64,000 nt of DNA from Cellulomonas phragmiteti (GCF_016862775.1 NZ_BONP01000009.1:108622-172621); one strand, 5' to 3'. Positions 43,869 through 53,800 are shown, counted from the first letter of the stretch. Numbers and translations are program-made. Notes: a model not told the origin generated them from the sequence alone.

Positions 43869-44558
43869 GTGATCCGGTTCGAGAACGTGACGAAGGTCTA
43901 CGCGCGCGGTGCCAGGCCCGCGCTGGACCGGGTGTCGCTCGACGTCGAACGCGGTGAGTTCGTCTTCCTCGTCGGTGCCTCGGGCTCGGGGAAGTCCACC
44001 TTCCTGCGGCTGGTGATGCGCGAGGAGCGGGCGTCGGCCGGCAAGGTGTTCGTCGCCGGCAAGGAGCTCGGCACGCTCTCGAGCTGGAAGGTCCCGCACC
44101 TGCGCCGGCAGATCGGCGCGGTGTTCCAGGACTTCCGCCTGCTGCCCACCAAGTCCGTCTTCGAGAACGTCGCCTTCGCGCTGCAGGTCATCGGCAAGCC
44201 GCGCCACCACATCCTCACGACCGTGCCCGACGTGCTCGACATGGTCGGCCTGGCCGGCAAGGAGAAGCGCCGCCCGCACGAGCTGTCCGGCGGTGAGCAG
44301 CAGCGCGTCGCCATCGCGCGCGCCTTCGTCAACCGGCCGTCGATCCTGCTGGCCGACGAGCCCACCGGCAACCTCGACCCGACGACGTCCCTGGGGATCA
44401 TGCGCCTGCTCGACCGCATCAACCGCACCGGCACCACCGTGGTCATGGCCACGCACGACGACGAGATCGTCGACCAGATGCGCAAGCGCGTCATCGAGCT
44501 GAGCACGGGCGAGATGGTGCGCGACCAGTCGCGCGGCGTCTACGGCTCGGACCGCTGA
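43869..44558 (+). CDS. ftsE: Cell-division ATP-binding protein FtsE
   Basis: ABC-type ATPase of 229 residues that partners FtsX at the divisome and drives peptidoglycan hydrolase activation rather than transport. Walker [10 protein letters not shown] (residues about 36-44), Q-loop [20 protein letters not shown], signature LSGGEQQR, Walker [14 protein letters not shown], switch MATHD. GTG 43869 has GAGG seven bases upstream. ftsX follows after 13 bases. Confidence 0.95.
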   Translation: MIRFENVTKVYARGARPALDRVSLDVERGEFVFLVGASGSGKSTFLRLVMREERASAGKVFVAGKELGTLSSWKVPHLRRQIGAVFQDFRLLPTKSVFENVAFALQVIGKPRHHILTTVPDVLDMVGLAGKEKRRPHELSGGEQQRVAIARAFVNRPSILLADEPTGNLDPTTSLGIMRLLDRINRTGTTVVMATHDDEIVDQMRKRVIELSTGEMVRDQSRGVYGSDR

Positions 44559-44571
44559 GGGGATCGAGCAC

Positions 44572-45486
44572 ATGCGCGCCCAGTTCATCCTCTCCGAGAT
44601 CGGCATCGGCCTGCGCCGCAACCTGTCGATGACGATCTCGGTCGTGCTCGTCACCTTCGTGTGCCTGACGTTCCTCGGCGCCGCGGCCCTGCTGCAGGCG
44701 CAGATCGACAAGATGAAGGACGACTGGTACGACAAGGTCGAGGTCTCCGTCTTCCTCTGCCCGGCCAACTCCGCGGCGCCCACGTGCGCCGCGGGCGAGG
44801 TCACGCAGGAGCAGCGCGACGACATCCTCGCCGCGCTGGACTCCCCGCAGGTGGCCGCCTTCGTCCAGGAGATCTACCCGGAGTCCAAGGAGCAGGCCTT
44901 CGAGGCGTTCCAGCGTCAGTTCGGTGACCAGTTCTGGGCGTCCGCGGCCACGGCGGAGGACATGAACGCCTCGCTGCGCATCAAGCTGACCGACCCCGAG
45001 CAGTACCAGGTGGTCGCCGACGTCGTCTCGGGCCGTCCCGGGGTGGAGTCCGTCGAGGACCAGCGCCGGCTCTTCGACAACCTCTTCCTCGTGCTCGACC
45101 GTGCGACGTGGGCCGCCGGCGGGCTGGCGGCGATCATGCTGCTCGCCGCGGTGCTGCTCATCACCACGACGATCCGGCTCTCGGCGCTGAGCCGCAAGCG
45201 TGAGACGGGCATCATGCGCCTGGTGGGCGCCTCGACGCTGTTCATCCAGCTGCCGTTCATGCTCGAGGGGGCGATCGCCGCCACGCTGGGCGCCGCGCTC
45301 GCGATCGGGGGACTCTGGTTGGGTGTGGAGTACCTCGTCACGGACTGGCTCGGCCAGTCGGTGACGTGGATCCCGTACGTGTCCACCGCCGACGTCCTGA
45401 CCATCGCACCCCTGCTCGTCGTCGTGGCGTTCGTCCTCGCGGCGATCTCGTCCCTGGTCACGCTGAGCCGATACACGAAGGTATGA
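44572..45486 (+). CDS. ftsX: Cell-division permease-like protein FtsX
   Basis: A 304-residue four-helix membrane protein. The N-terminal RRNLSMTISVVLVTFVCLTF helix is followed by a large extracytoplasmic domain with a Cys pair (FLCPANSAAPTCAAGE, residues about 62-77), then three C-terminal helices with SALSRKRETGIMRLVGAS. It relays FtsE ATPase cycles to a wall hydrolase. The next gene, an M23 hydrolase with a coiled coil, overlaps its stop (ATGA). Confidence 0.94.
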   Translation: MRAQFILSEIGIGLRRNLSMTISVVLVTFVCLTFLGAAALLQAQIDKMKDDWYDKVEVSVFLCPANSAAPTCAAGEVTQEQRDDILAALDSPQVAAFVQEIYPESKEQAFEAFQRQFGDQFWASAATAEDMNASLRIKLTDPEQYQVVADVVSGRPGVESVEDQRRLFDNLFLVLDRATWAAGGLAAIMLLAAVLLITTTIRLSALSRKRETGIMRLVGASTLFIQLPFMLEGAIAATLGAALAIGGLWLGVEYLVTDWLGQSVTWIPYVSTADVLTIAPLLVVVAFVLAAISSLVTLSRYTKV

Positions 45487-46922
45487 CGATGACCCGAGTC
45501 GACCCGACGTCGCCCCCGCCGGCAGCCCGGCGCCGGTTCCAGGCCGTCGTCGCGGTGCTGTCCGCGCTGGCGGTGGCACTGCCGGCGGTCGTCCTCGGCG
45601 CGCCGTCGGCGACCGCCGACGACCTGTCGAACCGGCGTGCGGCAGCCGAGCAGCGGGCGGAGCAGGCCGACCAGCGGGCCGCCGACCTGTCGGAGGCGAT
45701 CGAGGAGCTCAGCGGCGAGCTCGCGGCGGCGCTCTCCCGCCTCGCGGAGGTCGAGGCCCAGCTCCCCGCCGCCCAGGCGCGGCTCGACGCGGCCGTGGCC
45801 GCCGCGCAGGCGGCGCAGCGGGAGGCCGAGATCCTCGCGGCCCGCCTGCAGGCCGCGCGTGACGAGGAGTCGGCGATCACGGAGCAGATCGCCGTCGACG
45901 ACGCGCGCGAGCAGGAGATCCGCTCCGCGATCGGACAGATGGCGCGCGAGGCCTACAAGGGCGGCCGCGACGTGTCCGGCATGAGCGTGATGCTCGACGC
46001 GGAGAGCTCGCAGGACTTCGTCGAGAAGTACGGCCTGGTCTCGACGGCGCTGCGCACCCAGACGCAGGTGCTCGACGAGCTGACGGCGCTGGCGGCCAAG
46101 AACAAGAACGCGCAGGCCCGTCAGGCGGCCGTGCGCCAGAAGGTCGACGAGCTCAAGGTCGCGGCGGACGCCAAGCTCGAGGAGGCACGGCAGGCGCAGG
46201 CCGAGGCCGAGGTCGCCAAGGCCGAGGTCGAGCGCCTCGTCGCCGAGCAGGAGCAGCGCAGGGCCGACATCGAGTCCCGTCGGTCCGAGGCGCAGGCGCA
46301 GGTCGCCGCGAACGACGCCGAGCGTGCCCAGGTGGGGCGCGAGCTCGCGGCGATCGTCGAGCAGCAGCGCGTCCAGCGCGAGCAGGAGGAGGCCGCGCGC
46401 CGGGCGGCCGCCGCGGCTGCGGCGGCCGCGGGTCAGACCGGGGGCCAGACCGGAGGCCAGACCGGCGGGGGCAGCAGCGGTGGCAGCGCCCAGCCCGGGG
46501 GTGCGCGCCCCGGCGCCCTGTTCGCGAACCCGACGGCGCACAACCCGATGGTCGTCACGTCGGAGTACGGCAACCGGCTGCACCCGGTGCTCGGGTACTG
46601 GCGGCTGCACGCCGGCATCGACCTGCGCGACCGGTGCGGTGAGCCCGTGTACGCGGGCCGGGCCGGCACCGTGCAGTGGGCCCGGCACCGCAGCGGCTAC
46701 GGGGGCCAGGTGATGATCGACCACGGCTGGGTCAACGGGGCGTCGCTGATGTCGAGCTACAACCACATGTCGACGTTCACCGTCGGGTCCGGGGCGCAGG
46801 TCGGCGCCGGTCAGCTGATCGGCTACGCCGGCAACACCGGGACCTCCGCCGCGTGCCACCTGCACTTCGAGGTCTACATCAACGGCAGCACGGTCAACCC
46901 GCGCTCCTACCTCGGGCTCTGA
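45483..46922 (+). CDS. Secreted M23 peptidoglycan hydrolase with coiled coil (EnvC/PcsB-like role)
   Basis: A 479-residue exported protein. A signal peptide (AVVAVLSALAVALPAVVLGA, about residues 22-41) is followed by a long Ala/Glu/Arg-rich coiled coil (residues about 45-310), a Gly/Gln linker with three GQTGGQ-like repeats, and a LytM (M23) domain whose zinc ligands are intact: RLHAGIDLRD (H-x3-D) and HLHFEVYIN (H-x-H). The fold order matches FtsEX-activated hydrolases or activators. ATG 45483 overlaps the ftsX stop, so coupling to FtsX is direct evidence of partnership in position. Confidence 0.88.
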   Translation: MTMTRVDPTSPPPAARRRFQAVVAVLSALAVALPAVVLGAPSATADDLSNRRAAAEQRAEQADQRAADLSEAIEELSGELAAALSRLAEVEAQLPAAQARLDAAVAAAQAAQREAEILAARLQAARDEESAITEQIAVDDAREQEIRSAIGQMAREAYKGGRDVSGMSVMLDAESSQDFVEKYGLVSTALRTQTQVLDELTALAAKNKNAQARQAAVRQKVDELKVAADAKLEEARQAQAEAEVAKAEVERLVAEQEQRRADIESRRSEAQAQVAANDAERAQVGRELAAIVEQQRVQREQEEAARRAAAAAAAAAGQTGGQTGGQTGGGSSGGSAQPGGARPGALFANPTAHNPMVVTSEYGNRLHPVLGYWRLHAGIDLRDRCGEPVYAGRAGTVQWARHRSGYGGQVMIDHGWVNGASLMSSYNHMSTFTVGSGAQVGAGQLIGYAGNTGTSAACHLHFEVYINGSTVNPRSYLGL

Positions 46923-46980
46923 CGACGCCCGCCCGCTGCCGGCGGCCGTATTCGCCTGGGGCACCGGAGCGGTGCGCCGG

Positions 46981-46986
46981 TAGGCT
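46981..46986 (+). promoter_or_regulatory. -10 element of the smpB promoter
   Basis: TAGGCT 85 bases before the smpB start. The expected transcription start (46992-46994) falls inside the strong dyad that follows it. Confidence 0.45.
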
Positions 46987-46989
46987 CGA

Positions 46990-47015
46990 CCCGGCGCGAC
47001 CCCCGTCGCGCCGGG
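46990..47015 (+). promoter_or_regulatory. 11-base-pair hairpin at the predicted 5' end of smpB mRNA
   Basis: CCCGGCGCGAC (46990-47000) and GTCGCGCCGGG (47005-47015) with the loop CCCC. It begins four bases after the -10 box, so it is either an operator at the start site, a stabilising 5' hairpin or the terminator of the upstream hydrolase gene. Confidence 0.45.
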
Positions 47016-47070
47016 AACCTCCGGCAGGCGCACGCCGCCGGACCATGACGAACGGACGGAGGGTCGAGCC

Positions 47071-47547
47071 GTGGCGAAGGCGAAGGTCGACGGCCGCACG
47101 ATGGTCGCCGCCAACCGCAAGGCCCGGCACGACTACCTCATCCAGGACGTGCTCGAGGCCGGTCTGGTGCTGACGGGCACCGAGGTCAAGGCGCTGCGCG
47201 CCGGGCGCGCGTCCCTCGTCGACGGCTGGGGCGAGGTCGAGGGCGGGGAGGCGTGGCTGCACGGCGTGCACATCCCCGAGTACTCGCAGGGCACCTGGAC
47301 CAACCACGCCCCGCGCCGCAAGCGCAAGCTGCTGCTGCACCGCGAGGAGATCGAGCGGCTCGCGGCTCGCACCCGCGAGAAGGGGCACACGATCGTGCCG
47401 CTCGCGCTGTACTTCCTCGACGGCCGCGCCAAGGTCGAGATCGCGCTGGCCGTCGGCAAGAAAGAGTGGGACAAGCGCCAGGCCCTGCGCGAGCGGCAGG
47501 ACAACCTCGAGTCGCAGCGGGCCATCCGGGAGCGGCGCGACCGGTGA
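47071..47547 (+). CDS. smpB: SsrA-binding protein SmpB
   Basis: tmRNA-binding trans-translation factor of 158 residues. Typical motifs: [56 protein letters not shown] and the C-terminal basic helix [14 protein letters not shown] that enters the ribosomal A site. GTG 47071 is the family start. The ssrA gene is 8.7 kb downstream. Its stop overlaps the DUF2207 gene (GTGA). Confidence 0.96.
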   Translation: MAKAKVDGRTMVAANRKARHDYLIQDVLEAGLVLTGTEVKALRAGRASLVDGWGEVEGGEAWLHGVHIPEYSQGTWTNHAPRRKRKLLLHREEIERLAARTREKGHTIVPLALYFLDGRAKVEIALAVGKKEWDKRQALRERQDNLESQRAIRERRDR

Positions 47548-49460
47548 CCCCTGGACCGCGGACCGCTCCGGACCCCGCCGTCGCGCGTGCCGTACGCCGC
47601 CTGGCGGTGCTGCTGCTCGTGGTGCTCGTCGCGCTCGGCGTCGTGCTGCTCGCCCCGCCGGTCGCCCTCGCCTCGGGCTCCCCGGGGGACCTGACCAGCG
47701 GGCGGGAGATCACGCGGTACGACGTGACCGCGGACGCGGCCGTCGACGGCACCGTCGCCGTCACCCTCGAGCTGGACTTCGACTACGGCGACGACCCGGG
47801 CCACGGCCCGTACCTCACGTTCCCCACCCGGGTGTCGTACGACGACGAGCAGGACCGCGTCTTCGAGTACCGCGACGTGCGCGCGTCCAGCCCGACGGGT
47901 GCCCCGGCCGACGTCCACCGCGAGGACCAGACGTCCGCGGTGGTGCTGCGGATCGGCGACGAGGACGTCGACGACGTGTCCGGGGTCCAGACGTACCGGG
48001 TCGAGATGACCGTGGACGGCTGGATCAACCCGGCCAACGCCCAGCACTCCGGGGACGAGCTGTACTGGAACGTCATCGGCGCGGGCTGGGAGATCCCGTT
48101 GTCGGACCTGTCGGTGACCGTCACCGGGCCCGCCGCGGTGCAGGGTGCCGCGTGCTTCGTCGGGCCGGCCGGATCGACGACGCCGTGCACCGCCGCGTCG
48201 ACGGACGGACGGTCCGCGACGTTCACCCAGGACGTCGTGCCGGTGGGCGACCAGCTGACGACGGTCACCGGCTGGCCCGGCGGGACGTTCCCCGGCGTGC
48301 AGCCGATCCTGCAGGCGAAGCCCGACCCGCTGCTGCCGCTGCGGGGCGCGAGCCTCGGCGGAGCCGCGGCCGCGCTCGTCGCGCTGCTGGGGGGCGGCCT
48401 GGCCGTCGCCCGGGTGCGGAGCACCGGCCGCGACCGTGCCTACCTGGGCCTGACGCCGGGCCTGCGACCCGCCGACGGGATGACGCCGGCCACGGGCCCG
48501 CGGGACCGCCGTGCGCCCGTCGCGGTGCAGTTCACGCCGCCGGACGGCGCCCGACCGGGGGAGATCGGGACGCTGGTCGACGAGAAGGCCGACCCGGTCG
48601 ACGTGACCGCCACGATCATCGACCTCGCGGTGCGCGGCTGGCTGCGCATCGAGGAGGTGCCGCGCTCGAACCCGCGCAGGAAGGCGAAGGACTGGACCCT
48701 GGTGCGACTGCGCCCGGGCACCGAGGGCCTGCTGCCGTTCGAGGCGTGGCTGCTCAGCGACCTGTTCGAGAAGGGCGACACGGTCCGGCTGTCGGACGTC
48801 AAGCAGACGTTCGCGTCGTCGCTCGCCAAGGTCCAGAACATGCTCTACGACCACGTGACGAGCGTCGGGTGGTTCCGCGCCAACCCCCGCAGCGTCCGCA
48901 GCGCCTGGCTCTTCGTCGGGGGCCTGCTGCTCGTGCTGGGCGGCATCGGGTTCATCGGGGGCATGGCGGTCCAGGTGGTGCCGGGTCTGGCGCTGGTGGG
49001 GATCGCGTGCTTCGCCGTCGGCGTGCTGGTCCTGGTGCTGTCCGGTGCGGCGCCCGCGAGGACGGCCGACGGCACGGCCGTCCTGGCGCAGGCGCTGGGC
49101 TTCCGCCGCTACCTGGCGACCGCCGAGGCGCACCAGATCCGGTTCGAGGAGGGCCAGGACGTCTTCAGCCGGTACCTGCCGTACGCGATCGTCTTCGGGT
49201 TGGCCGACCGCTGGTCGCGGGTGTTCGCCGAGCTCGCGGCGCAGGGCGGACCGGTCACGACGCCCACCTGGTACGTCGGCGCGTACCCGCCCGGGGCGGC
49301 GGGGTTCTGGGGTGGCGGGTTCGTCGGGGCCATGGACCGCTTCGCGTCGGTCACGACCGCGGCGATCTCGGCACCGACCCCCGGCACGTCCGGCGGCTCG
49401 GGCTTCAGCGGCGGGTCCTCCGGCGGGGGCGTCGGCGGCGGCGGTGGCGGCGGCTGGTGA
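47544..49460 (+). CDS. DUF2207 membrane protein
   Basis: A 638-residue protein: N-terminal signal or membrane helix ([20 protein letters not shown]), an extracytoplasmic DUF2207 domain (residues about 45-250) with [12 protein letters not shown], a membrane helix at about 265-285, a cytoplasmic winged-helix-like part ([18 protein letters not shown]), two more helices at about 450-505 and a Gly/Ser-rich tail ending in a run of glycines. Function unknown. GTG 47544 overlaps the smpB stop. The glycine tail resembles YPO/TPM-like surface proteins. Confidence 0.85.
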   Translation: MTPGPRTAPDPAVARAVRRLAVLLLVVLVALGVVLLAPPVALASGSPGDLTSGREITRYDVTADAAVDGTVAVTLELDFDYGDDPGHGPYLTFPTRVSYDDEQDRVFEYRDVRASSPTGAPADVHREDQTSAVVLRIGDEDVDDVSGVQTYRVEMTVDGWINPANAQHSGDELYWNVIGAGWEIPLSDLSVTVTGPAAVQGAACFVGPAGSTTPCTAASTDGRSATFTQDVVPVGDQLTTVTGWPGGTFPGVQPILQAKPDPLLPLRGASLGGAAAALVALLGGGLAVARVRSTGRDRAYLGLTPGLRPADGMTPATGPRDRRAPVAVQFTPPDGARPGEIGTLVDEKADPVDVTATIIDLAVRGWLRIEEVPRSNPRRKAKDWTLVRLRPGTEGLLPFEAWLLSDLFEKGDTVRLSDVKQTFASSLAKVQNMLYDHVTSVGWFRANPRSVRSAWLFVGGLLLVLGGIGFIGGMAVQVVPGLALVGIACFAVGVLVLVLSGAAPARTADGTAVLAQALGFRRYLATAEAHQIRFEEGQDVFSRYLPYAIVFGLADRWSRVFAELAAQGGPVTTPTWYVGAYPPGAAGFWGGGFVGAMDRFASVTTAAISAPTPGTSGGSGFSGGSSGGGVGGGGGGGW

Positions 49461-49487
49461 CCGCGTCGGCGCCCGGGCGGGGCGTCG

Positions 49488-50840
49488 TCAGGCGGGGTCG
49501 TCGGCGCGCGCGCCGAGGGCTGCCTCACCCGTGCGCCGCAGGGTGGTGCGGGCGACCACCTGCTGCCACGTCGAGGCGCGCTCGGCGCGGCCACGACCGA
49601 CGAACGCCACGGCCCAGTGCAGCAGGGTCGTCAGCCTGTTCTTGAAGCCGACCAGGTACACCAGGTGCACCCCCAGCCACAGCAGCCACGCGGCGGCGCC
49701 GGCCGTGCGCACCGGGCCGACCTGCGCGACGGCGAAGAACCGGGACACGGTCGCCATGCTGCCCTTGTCCCGGTAGACGAACTCCTGACCTGCGGGCTCA
49801 CGGCGCACACGGCGGCGGATCTGCCCGGCGGCGTGCTGACCGCTCTGGATCGCGACCTGGGCGACGCCCGGCAGGTCCCCCAGGCGCATGAGGTCACCGA
49901 CGACGTACACCTCGGGATGCCCGGGCAGGGTGCAGTCCGGGGCGACGAGCACGCGGCCGCTCCGGTCGGTCTCGGCGCCGGCGCGCTCGGCCAGGACCCG
50001 GCCCAGGGGAGCGCCCGCGACGCCGGCCGCCCACACCTTGCAGACCGACGGCACGACCCGACGCCCGCCGGCGTCGTCCTCGACGGTGACGCTACGGTCG
50101 TCGAGCTCGACGACCTTCCACCCCGTCCAGACCTCGACCCCGACGCGCTCGAGCTCGCGGCGGGCCGCGGCGGCGAGCGTCTCGGGGTAGCCGGGCAGCA
50201 CGTGCTCGACGGGGTCGACGAGCAGGATGCGGGCGCGGGCGGGGTCGACGCGACGGAACTGCCCGGGCAGGACGCGGTGCGCGAGCTCGGCCACCTGACC
50301 GGCCATCTCGACGCCCGTGGGGCCGGCGCCGACCACGACGAACGTCAGGAGGCGCTCGACGACCTCCTCGTCGTCCGCGATCTCCGCGAGCTCGAACGCA
50401 CCGAGGATCCGGCCGCGCACCTCCGTGGCGTCGTCGAGGCTCTTGAGCCCCGGCGCGTGCTCACCGAACTCGTCCCTGCCGAAGTAGGACTGCCCCGCGC
50501 CGGCCGCGACCACCAGCGAGTCGTAGCGGGTGCGGCGCACACCGAGGGGGGAGCGGTGGACGACCTCGCGGGCCTCCAGGTCGACGTCCTCGACGACCCC
50601 CAGCACCACGCGGGCGTTGCGTTGGCGGCGCAGCACGTCGCGCGTCGCGGGCGCGACCTCACCGGCGGACAGGATGCCCGTCGCCACCTGGTACAGCAGC
50701 GGCTGGAACAGGTGGTGGTTGACGCCGCTGACCACCGTGACCCGCACCCCGGGCTCGCGCGCCAGGGCCCGCGTCGCGAAGAGACCACCGAACCCCGACC
50801 CGACGACGACCACGTCGTGCGGGCGCTGCGTGCGTGCCAT
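49488..50840 (-). CDS. ndh: Type II NADH dehydrogenase
   Basis: A 450-residue single-subunit NADH:quinone oxidoreductase. The FAD-binding Rossmann fold is VVVVGSGFGGLFATRAL (residues about 9-25) with NHHLFQPLLYQVATGIL next, the NADH fold is TFVVVGAGPTGVEMAGQVAE, the third FAD motif is EVYVVGDLMRLGDLPGVAQVAIQ, and a C-terminal hydrophobic segment (AAAWLLWLGVHLVYLVGF) attaches it to the membrane. It transfers electrons to menaquinone without proton pumping. ATG 50840 has GGGAG upstream. Confidence 0.93.
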   Translation of the reverse strand: MARTQRPHDVVVVGSGFGGLFATRALAREPGVRVTVVSGVNHHLFQPLLYQVATGILSAGEVAPATRDVLRRQRNARVVLGVVEDVDLEAREVVHRSPLGVRRTRYDSLVVAAGAGQSYFGRDEFGEHAPGLKSLDDATEVRGRILGAFELAEIADDEEVVERLLTFVVVGAGPTGVEMAGQVAELAHRVLPGQFRRVDPARARILLVDPVEHVLPGYPETLAAAARRELERVGVEVWTGWKVVELDDRSVTVEDDAGGRRVVPSVCKVWAAGVAGAPLGRVLAERAGAETDRSGRVLVAPDCTLPGHPEVYVVGDLMRLGDLPGVAQVAIQSGQHAAGQIRRRVRREPAGQEFVYRDKGSMATVSRFFAVAQVGPVRTAGAAAWLLWLGVHLVYLVGFKNRLTTLLHWAVAFVGRGRAERASTWQQVVARTTLRRTGEAALGARADDPA

Positions 50841-51003
50841 GCGTCTCCCCGTCCCGTCGCGTCCCGGAGCCGTGCGTCGTCCTGCCCGACGGTACGGGCG
50901 GCCGTCGCCGCGCGCGCGGCGGCCCGGTCGGGCGGCGTTCGGCGCGCGCCGAGGGCCACGAGCGGGTAGACCCTCCCCGGGGGTCGACGAGGAGGACGGT
51001 GGC

Positions 51004-52644
51004 GTGACGACGAGGACGACGACGACGGGTGGGGCCGAGGACGCGGGTGCACGCCTCGACGACGCGGTGCGCCGCGTGCTGGGGGCGGGCACCGCGCTGC
51101 GGCCGGCGCAGCGTGACGCGCTCGCCGGGCTGGCGGAGCGTGACACGGTGCTCGTCGCGCGCACGGGCGCCGGCAAGACCGCGGTGTACGCGATCGCGAC
51201 GCTGGTGGCCGCACGCCTGACGGTGGTGGTGTCGCCGCTCATCGCGCTGCAGCGCGACCAGGAGCGCGCCCTCGCGGAGGCCGGGCTGCGGGTCGCGTCG
51301 GTGAGCTCGGCCCGCACGGCTCGCGAGCAGCGGGAGGCGCTGGCGGCGGCCGCGGCCGGTGGGCTCGACGTGCTGCTGCTGGGCCCGGAGCAGCTGCAGC
51401 GCCGCCTCGTGGTCGAGGAGCTCACCGGCGCGGACGTCGGCCTGGTCGTCGTCGACGAGGCGCACTGCGTGGCCGAGTGGGGCCACGACTTCCGGCCCGA
51501 CTACCTGCTGGTCGGTGCGTCGGCCCGGCGCCTGGGCGCGCCGCGGCTGCTCGCCCTGACGGCGACGGCGTCGACGCACGTGCGCGACGAGATCGTGCGG
51601 CGGCTGGGGATGCGTGACCCGCGGGTCCTGGTGCACGACGCCGACCGCCCCAACATCTGGCTCGGCGCCCGACCGGCCGCGACGGCCGACGAGCGCGACG
51701 CCGTGGTGTGCGAGCTGGTGGCCGACGCGCCCGGCGCGGTGATCGTGTACGCCCGGACCCGGGCGCACTGCGAGCAGCTCGCGGCACGGCTCGCGGACGT
51801 GCGGCCGGCCACGGTGTACCACGCGGGCCTGCCGGCCGCGGAGCGCGCGGCCACGCAGGACCGGTTCCTGGCGGGGCAGGACGACGTCGTGGTGGCGACC
51901 TCGGCGTTCGGCATGGGGATCGACCGGCCGGACGTCCGCCTCGTCGTGCACGCCGGCCCGCCCGCGACGCTCGACCAGTACTACCAGGAGGTCGGGCGTG
52001 CGGGTCGCGACGAGGAGCCCGCACGCGCCGTCGTCGTGACCCGTGCCGAGGACCACGCGCTCGCGCGGTACCAGCGCGCCGGCGGCGGCCCGCGGCCCGC
52101 GACGCTGCTGCGGGTCCTGGAGGCGCTGGCCACGGCCCCGGGCGACCAGGCCGCGCTCGCCGCGGCGACCGGCCTGGGGCGCCGGACCGTCGCGCGGGCG
52201 CTGGGCACGCTGCAGCACGTCGGCGCGGTGCGCGACGACGGGGGGTCGCTCGAGCTCGTCGAGGGTGCCGACGCGCACCAGGTGCTCGCGGACGTCCACG
52301 AGGCCCGGGAGCGCCGAGCACGGCTCGAGGCGTCCCGCGTCGAGCTCGTGCGGACCTACACCGACACCACCGACTGCCGTCGCCGGCTGCTGCTCGAGCT
52401 GCTGGGGGAGGAGCGCCGCGACCCGTGCGGTCGTTGCGACAGCTGCGACGCGGGCACGGCGCTGGCCGTCGCCGCGCCGGGCGTGCGCCCCGGGCAGGCC
52501 GTGCAGCACGCGGAGTTCGGTGCGGGCACCGTCAGCGTCGTCGAGGCGGAGCGGGTGACCGTGCTGTTCGAGGACCGCGGCTACGTGACGCTGGACACGC
52601 AGATCGCCCTCGATGCCGAGCTCCTGAGGCTGCAGGCCCGGTGA
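51004..52644 (+). CDS. RecQ-family ATP-dependent DNA helicase
   Basis: A 546-residue superfamily 2 helicase. Motif I ARTGAGKTAVY (residues about 50-60), motif Ia SPLIALQRDQ, motif II VVVDEAHCVAEWGHDFRP (the DEAH box with the RecQ aromatic-rich W-G-H-D-F-R-P), motif III ALTATAS, motif V SAFGMGIDRPDVR, motif VI QEVGRAGRD, and the RecQ zinc-binding CGRCDSC. The last 50 residues (HAEFGAGTVSVVEAERVTVL) look like the Tudor-like tail of UvrD/PcrA. GTG 51004 has GAGGAGG upstream. Confidence 0.9.
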   Translation: MTTRTTTTGGAEDAGARLDDAVRRVLGAGTALRPAQRDALAGLAERDTVLVARTGAGKTAVYAIATLVAARLTVVVSPLIALQRDQERALAEAGLRVASVSSARTAREQREALAAAAAGGLDVLLLGPEQLQRRLVVEELTGADVGLVVVDEAHCVAEWGHDFRPDYLLVGASARRLGAPRLLALTATASTHVRDEIVRRLGMRDPRVLVHDADRPNIWLGARPAATADERDAVVCELVADAPGAVIVYARTRAHCEQLAARLADVRPATVYHAGLPAAERAATQDRFLAGQDDVVVATSAFGMGIDRPDVRLVVHAGPPATLDQYYQEVGRAGRDEEPARAVVVTRAEDHALARYQRAGGGPRPATLLRVLEALATAPGDQAALAAATGLGRRTVARALGTLQHVGAVRDDGGSLELVEGADAHQVLADVHEARERRARLEASRVELVRTYTDTTDCRRRLLLELLGEERRDPCGRCDSCDAGTALAVAAPGVRPGQAVQHAEFGAGTVSVVEAERVTVLFEDRGYVTLDTQIALDAELLRLQAR

Positions 52645-52717
52645 CGCACGCCCCAGCGGTTGCCGGGTCGGCCGTGGGCGCGCACGGTGGGACCCACCAC
52701 GCGACAGGAGGCACTGC

Positions 52718-52954
52718 ATGAGCGCACCGACCAGTCCCGACCCGGACCCGGCCACGACGCCCGGCCTGGAGGCCGGAGGCGGAGTCGCGCCGGGCGACAC
52801 CCCGCCCGGTGAGTCGTCGACGTCGGGTGCGGCGGACCGGCAGCCGCGCACGGGGTCGCGCGGCGCCAACTGGGCGGCGTACGTGATCATCGGGCTCGTC
52901 GTGGGGTTCGCCCTGCTGTTCTTCGTCGGCTACGCCATCGGCCTCGCCGACTGA
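52718..52954 (+). CDS. Small membrane protein with disordered N-terminus
   Basis: A 78-residue protein: a Pro/Gly/Asp-rich, probably disordered first 48 residues, then one membrane helix (YVIIGLVVGFALLFFVGYAI, about residues 55-74) near the C-terminus. Function unknown. ATG 52718 has AGGAGG seven bases upstream, supporting translation. Confidence 0.65.
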   Translation: MSAPTSPDPDPATTPGLEAGGGVAPGDTPPGESSTSGAADRQPRTGSRGANWAAYVIIGLVVGFALLFFVGYAIGLAD

Positions 52955-53011
52955 CGAGCGGACCGCGTGGTCGCGGACCTCCGGCCCAGGTCCGCACCGC
53001 CGCGCGCCTCC

Positions 53012-53017
53012 TACGCT
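53012..53017 (+). promoter_or_regulatory. -10 element, leaderless promoter of the YwiC-like gene
   Basis: TACGCT ends six bases before ATG 53024, which decides that start over GTG 52967. Confidence 0.5.
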
Positions 53018-53023
53018 GCCGGG

Positions 53024-53794
53024 ATGAGCGCCCCCCGCGCGGCCACGGCGCCCGCGCCGCGCCGCCGCCGTCCCGGACCCGGGTGGGTGCCGCGGCAGCA
53101 CGGCGCCTGGGCGATGGTGCTCGTCCCGCCGCTGGTCGGCGGTGCGCTCGGGGGCTGGTCGTGGCGGCACGTGCTGCTGGTGGACGCCTGGCTCGTGGGC
53201 TACCTCGCCTACCACGCGGCCGGTCTGTGGCTGCGCTCGGGCCGGCGGCCCCGGTACCGGGCGCCGGTGGTCGTCTACGGGGCCGCGGGTGCGGCGCTGC
53301 TCGGCGCGCTGCTTGCCGTCGCGCCGCGCCTGCTGGTGTGGGCGCCGGCGTTCGCGCTCCTGCTGACCGCCAGTCTCGTCGCGTCGCGCCGGCGCGCGGA
53401 CCGGTCGTGGGGCAACGACGCTGTCACCGTCGTCGCGGCGGCCCTGCTGACGCCCGTCGCGGCCGCGCTCGGGACCGCAGCTGCGCGCCCCGTCGACGTC
53501 TGGACGGCCACCGCCGTCCTGGCCGCGTACTTCCTCGGCACCGTGCCCTACGTGAAGTCCCTCATCCGGGAGCGGGACGACCCGCGGGTGCGCCGCGCCT
53601 CGGTGGCGTACCACGTGCTCGTGGCGGCGCTGCTTGCCCTCGTCGGCCCGCTGCTGGGTGCCGTCGGCGTGCTGCTCGTCGCCCGCGCGGTCGTCGTGCC
53701 GTGGCGCTGGCCGCGCGCGCGGCCCGCCGCGATCGGCGCCGGCGAGGTCCTGGCCACGCTGGTGGTGACCACCGCGCTGCTCGTCACGGTCTGA
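53024..53794 (+). CDS. YwiC-like membrane protein
   Basis: A 256-residue integral membrane protein with about seven helices. The N-terminal PRQHGAWAMVLVPPLVGG (residues about 24-41) and the later FLGTVPYVKSLIRERDDPR are typical of the YwiC-like family, whose members often sit near respiratory or nitrate genes. The reaction is unknown; a prenyltransferase-like fold has been suggested by resemblance only. It converges on the ligase gene with six bases between stops. Confidence 0.8.
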   Translation: MSAPRAATAPAPRRRRPGPGWVPRQHGAWAMVLVPPLVGGALGGWSWRHVLLVDAWLVGYLAYHAAGLWLRSGRRPRYRAPVVVYGAAGAALLGALLAVAPRLLVWAPAFALLLTASLVASRRRADRSWGNDAVTVVAAALLTPVAAALGTAAARPVDVWTATAVLAAYFLGTVPYVKSLIRERDDPRVRRASVAYHVLVAALLALVGPLLGAVGVLLVARAVVVPWRWPRARPAAIGAGEVLATLVVTTALLVTV

Positions 53795-53800
53795 CCACCC

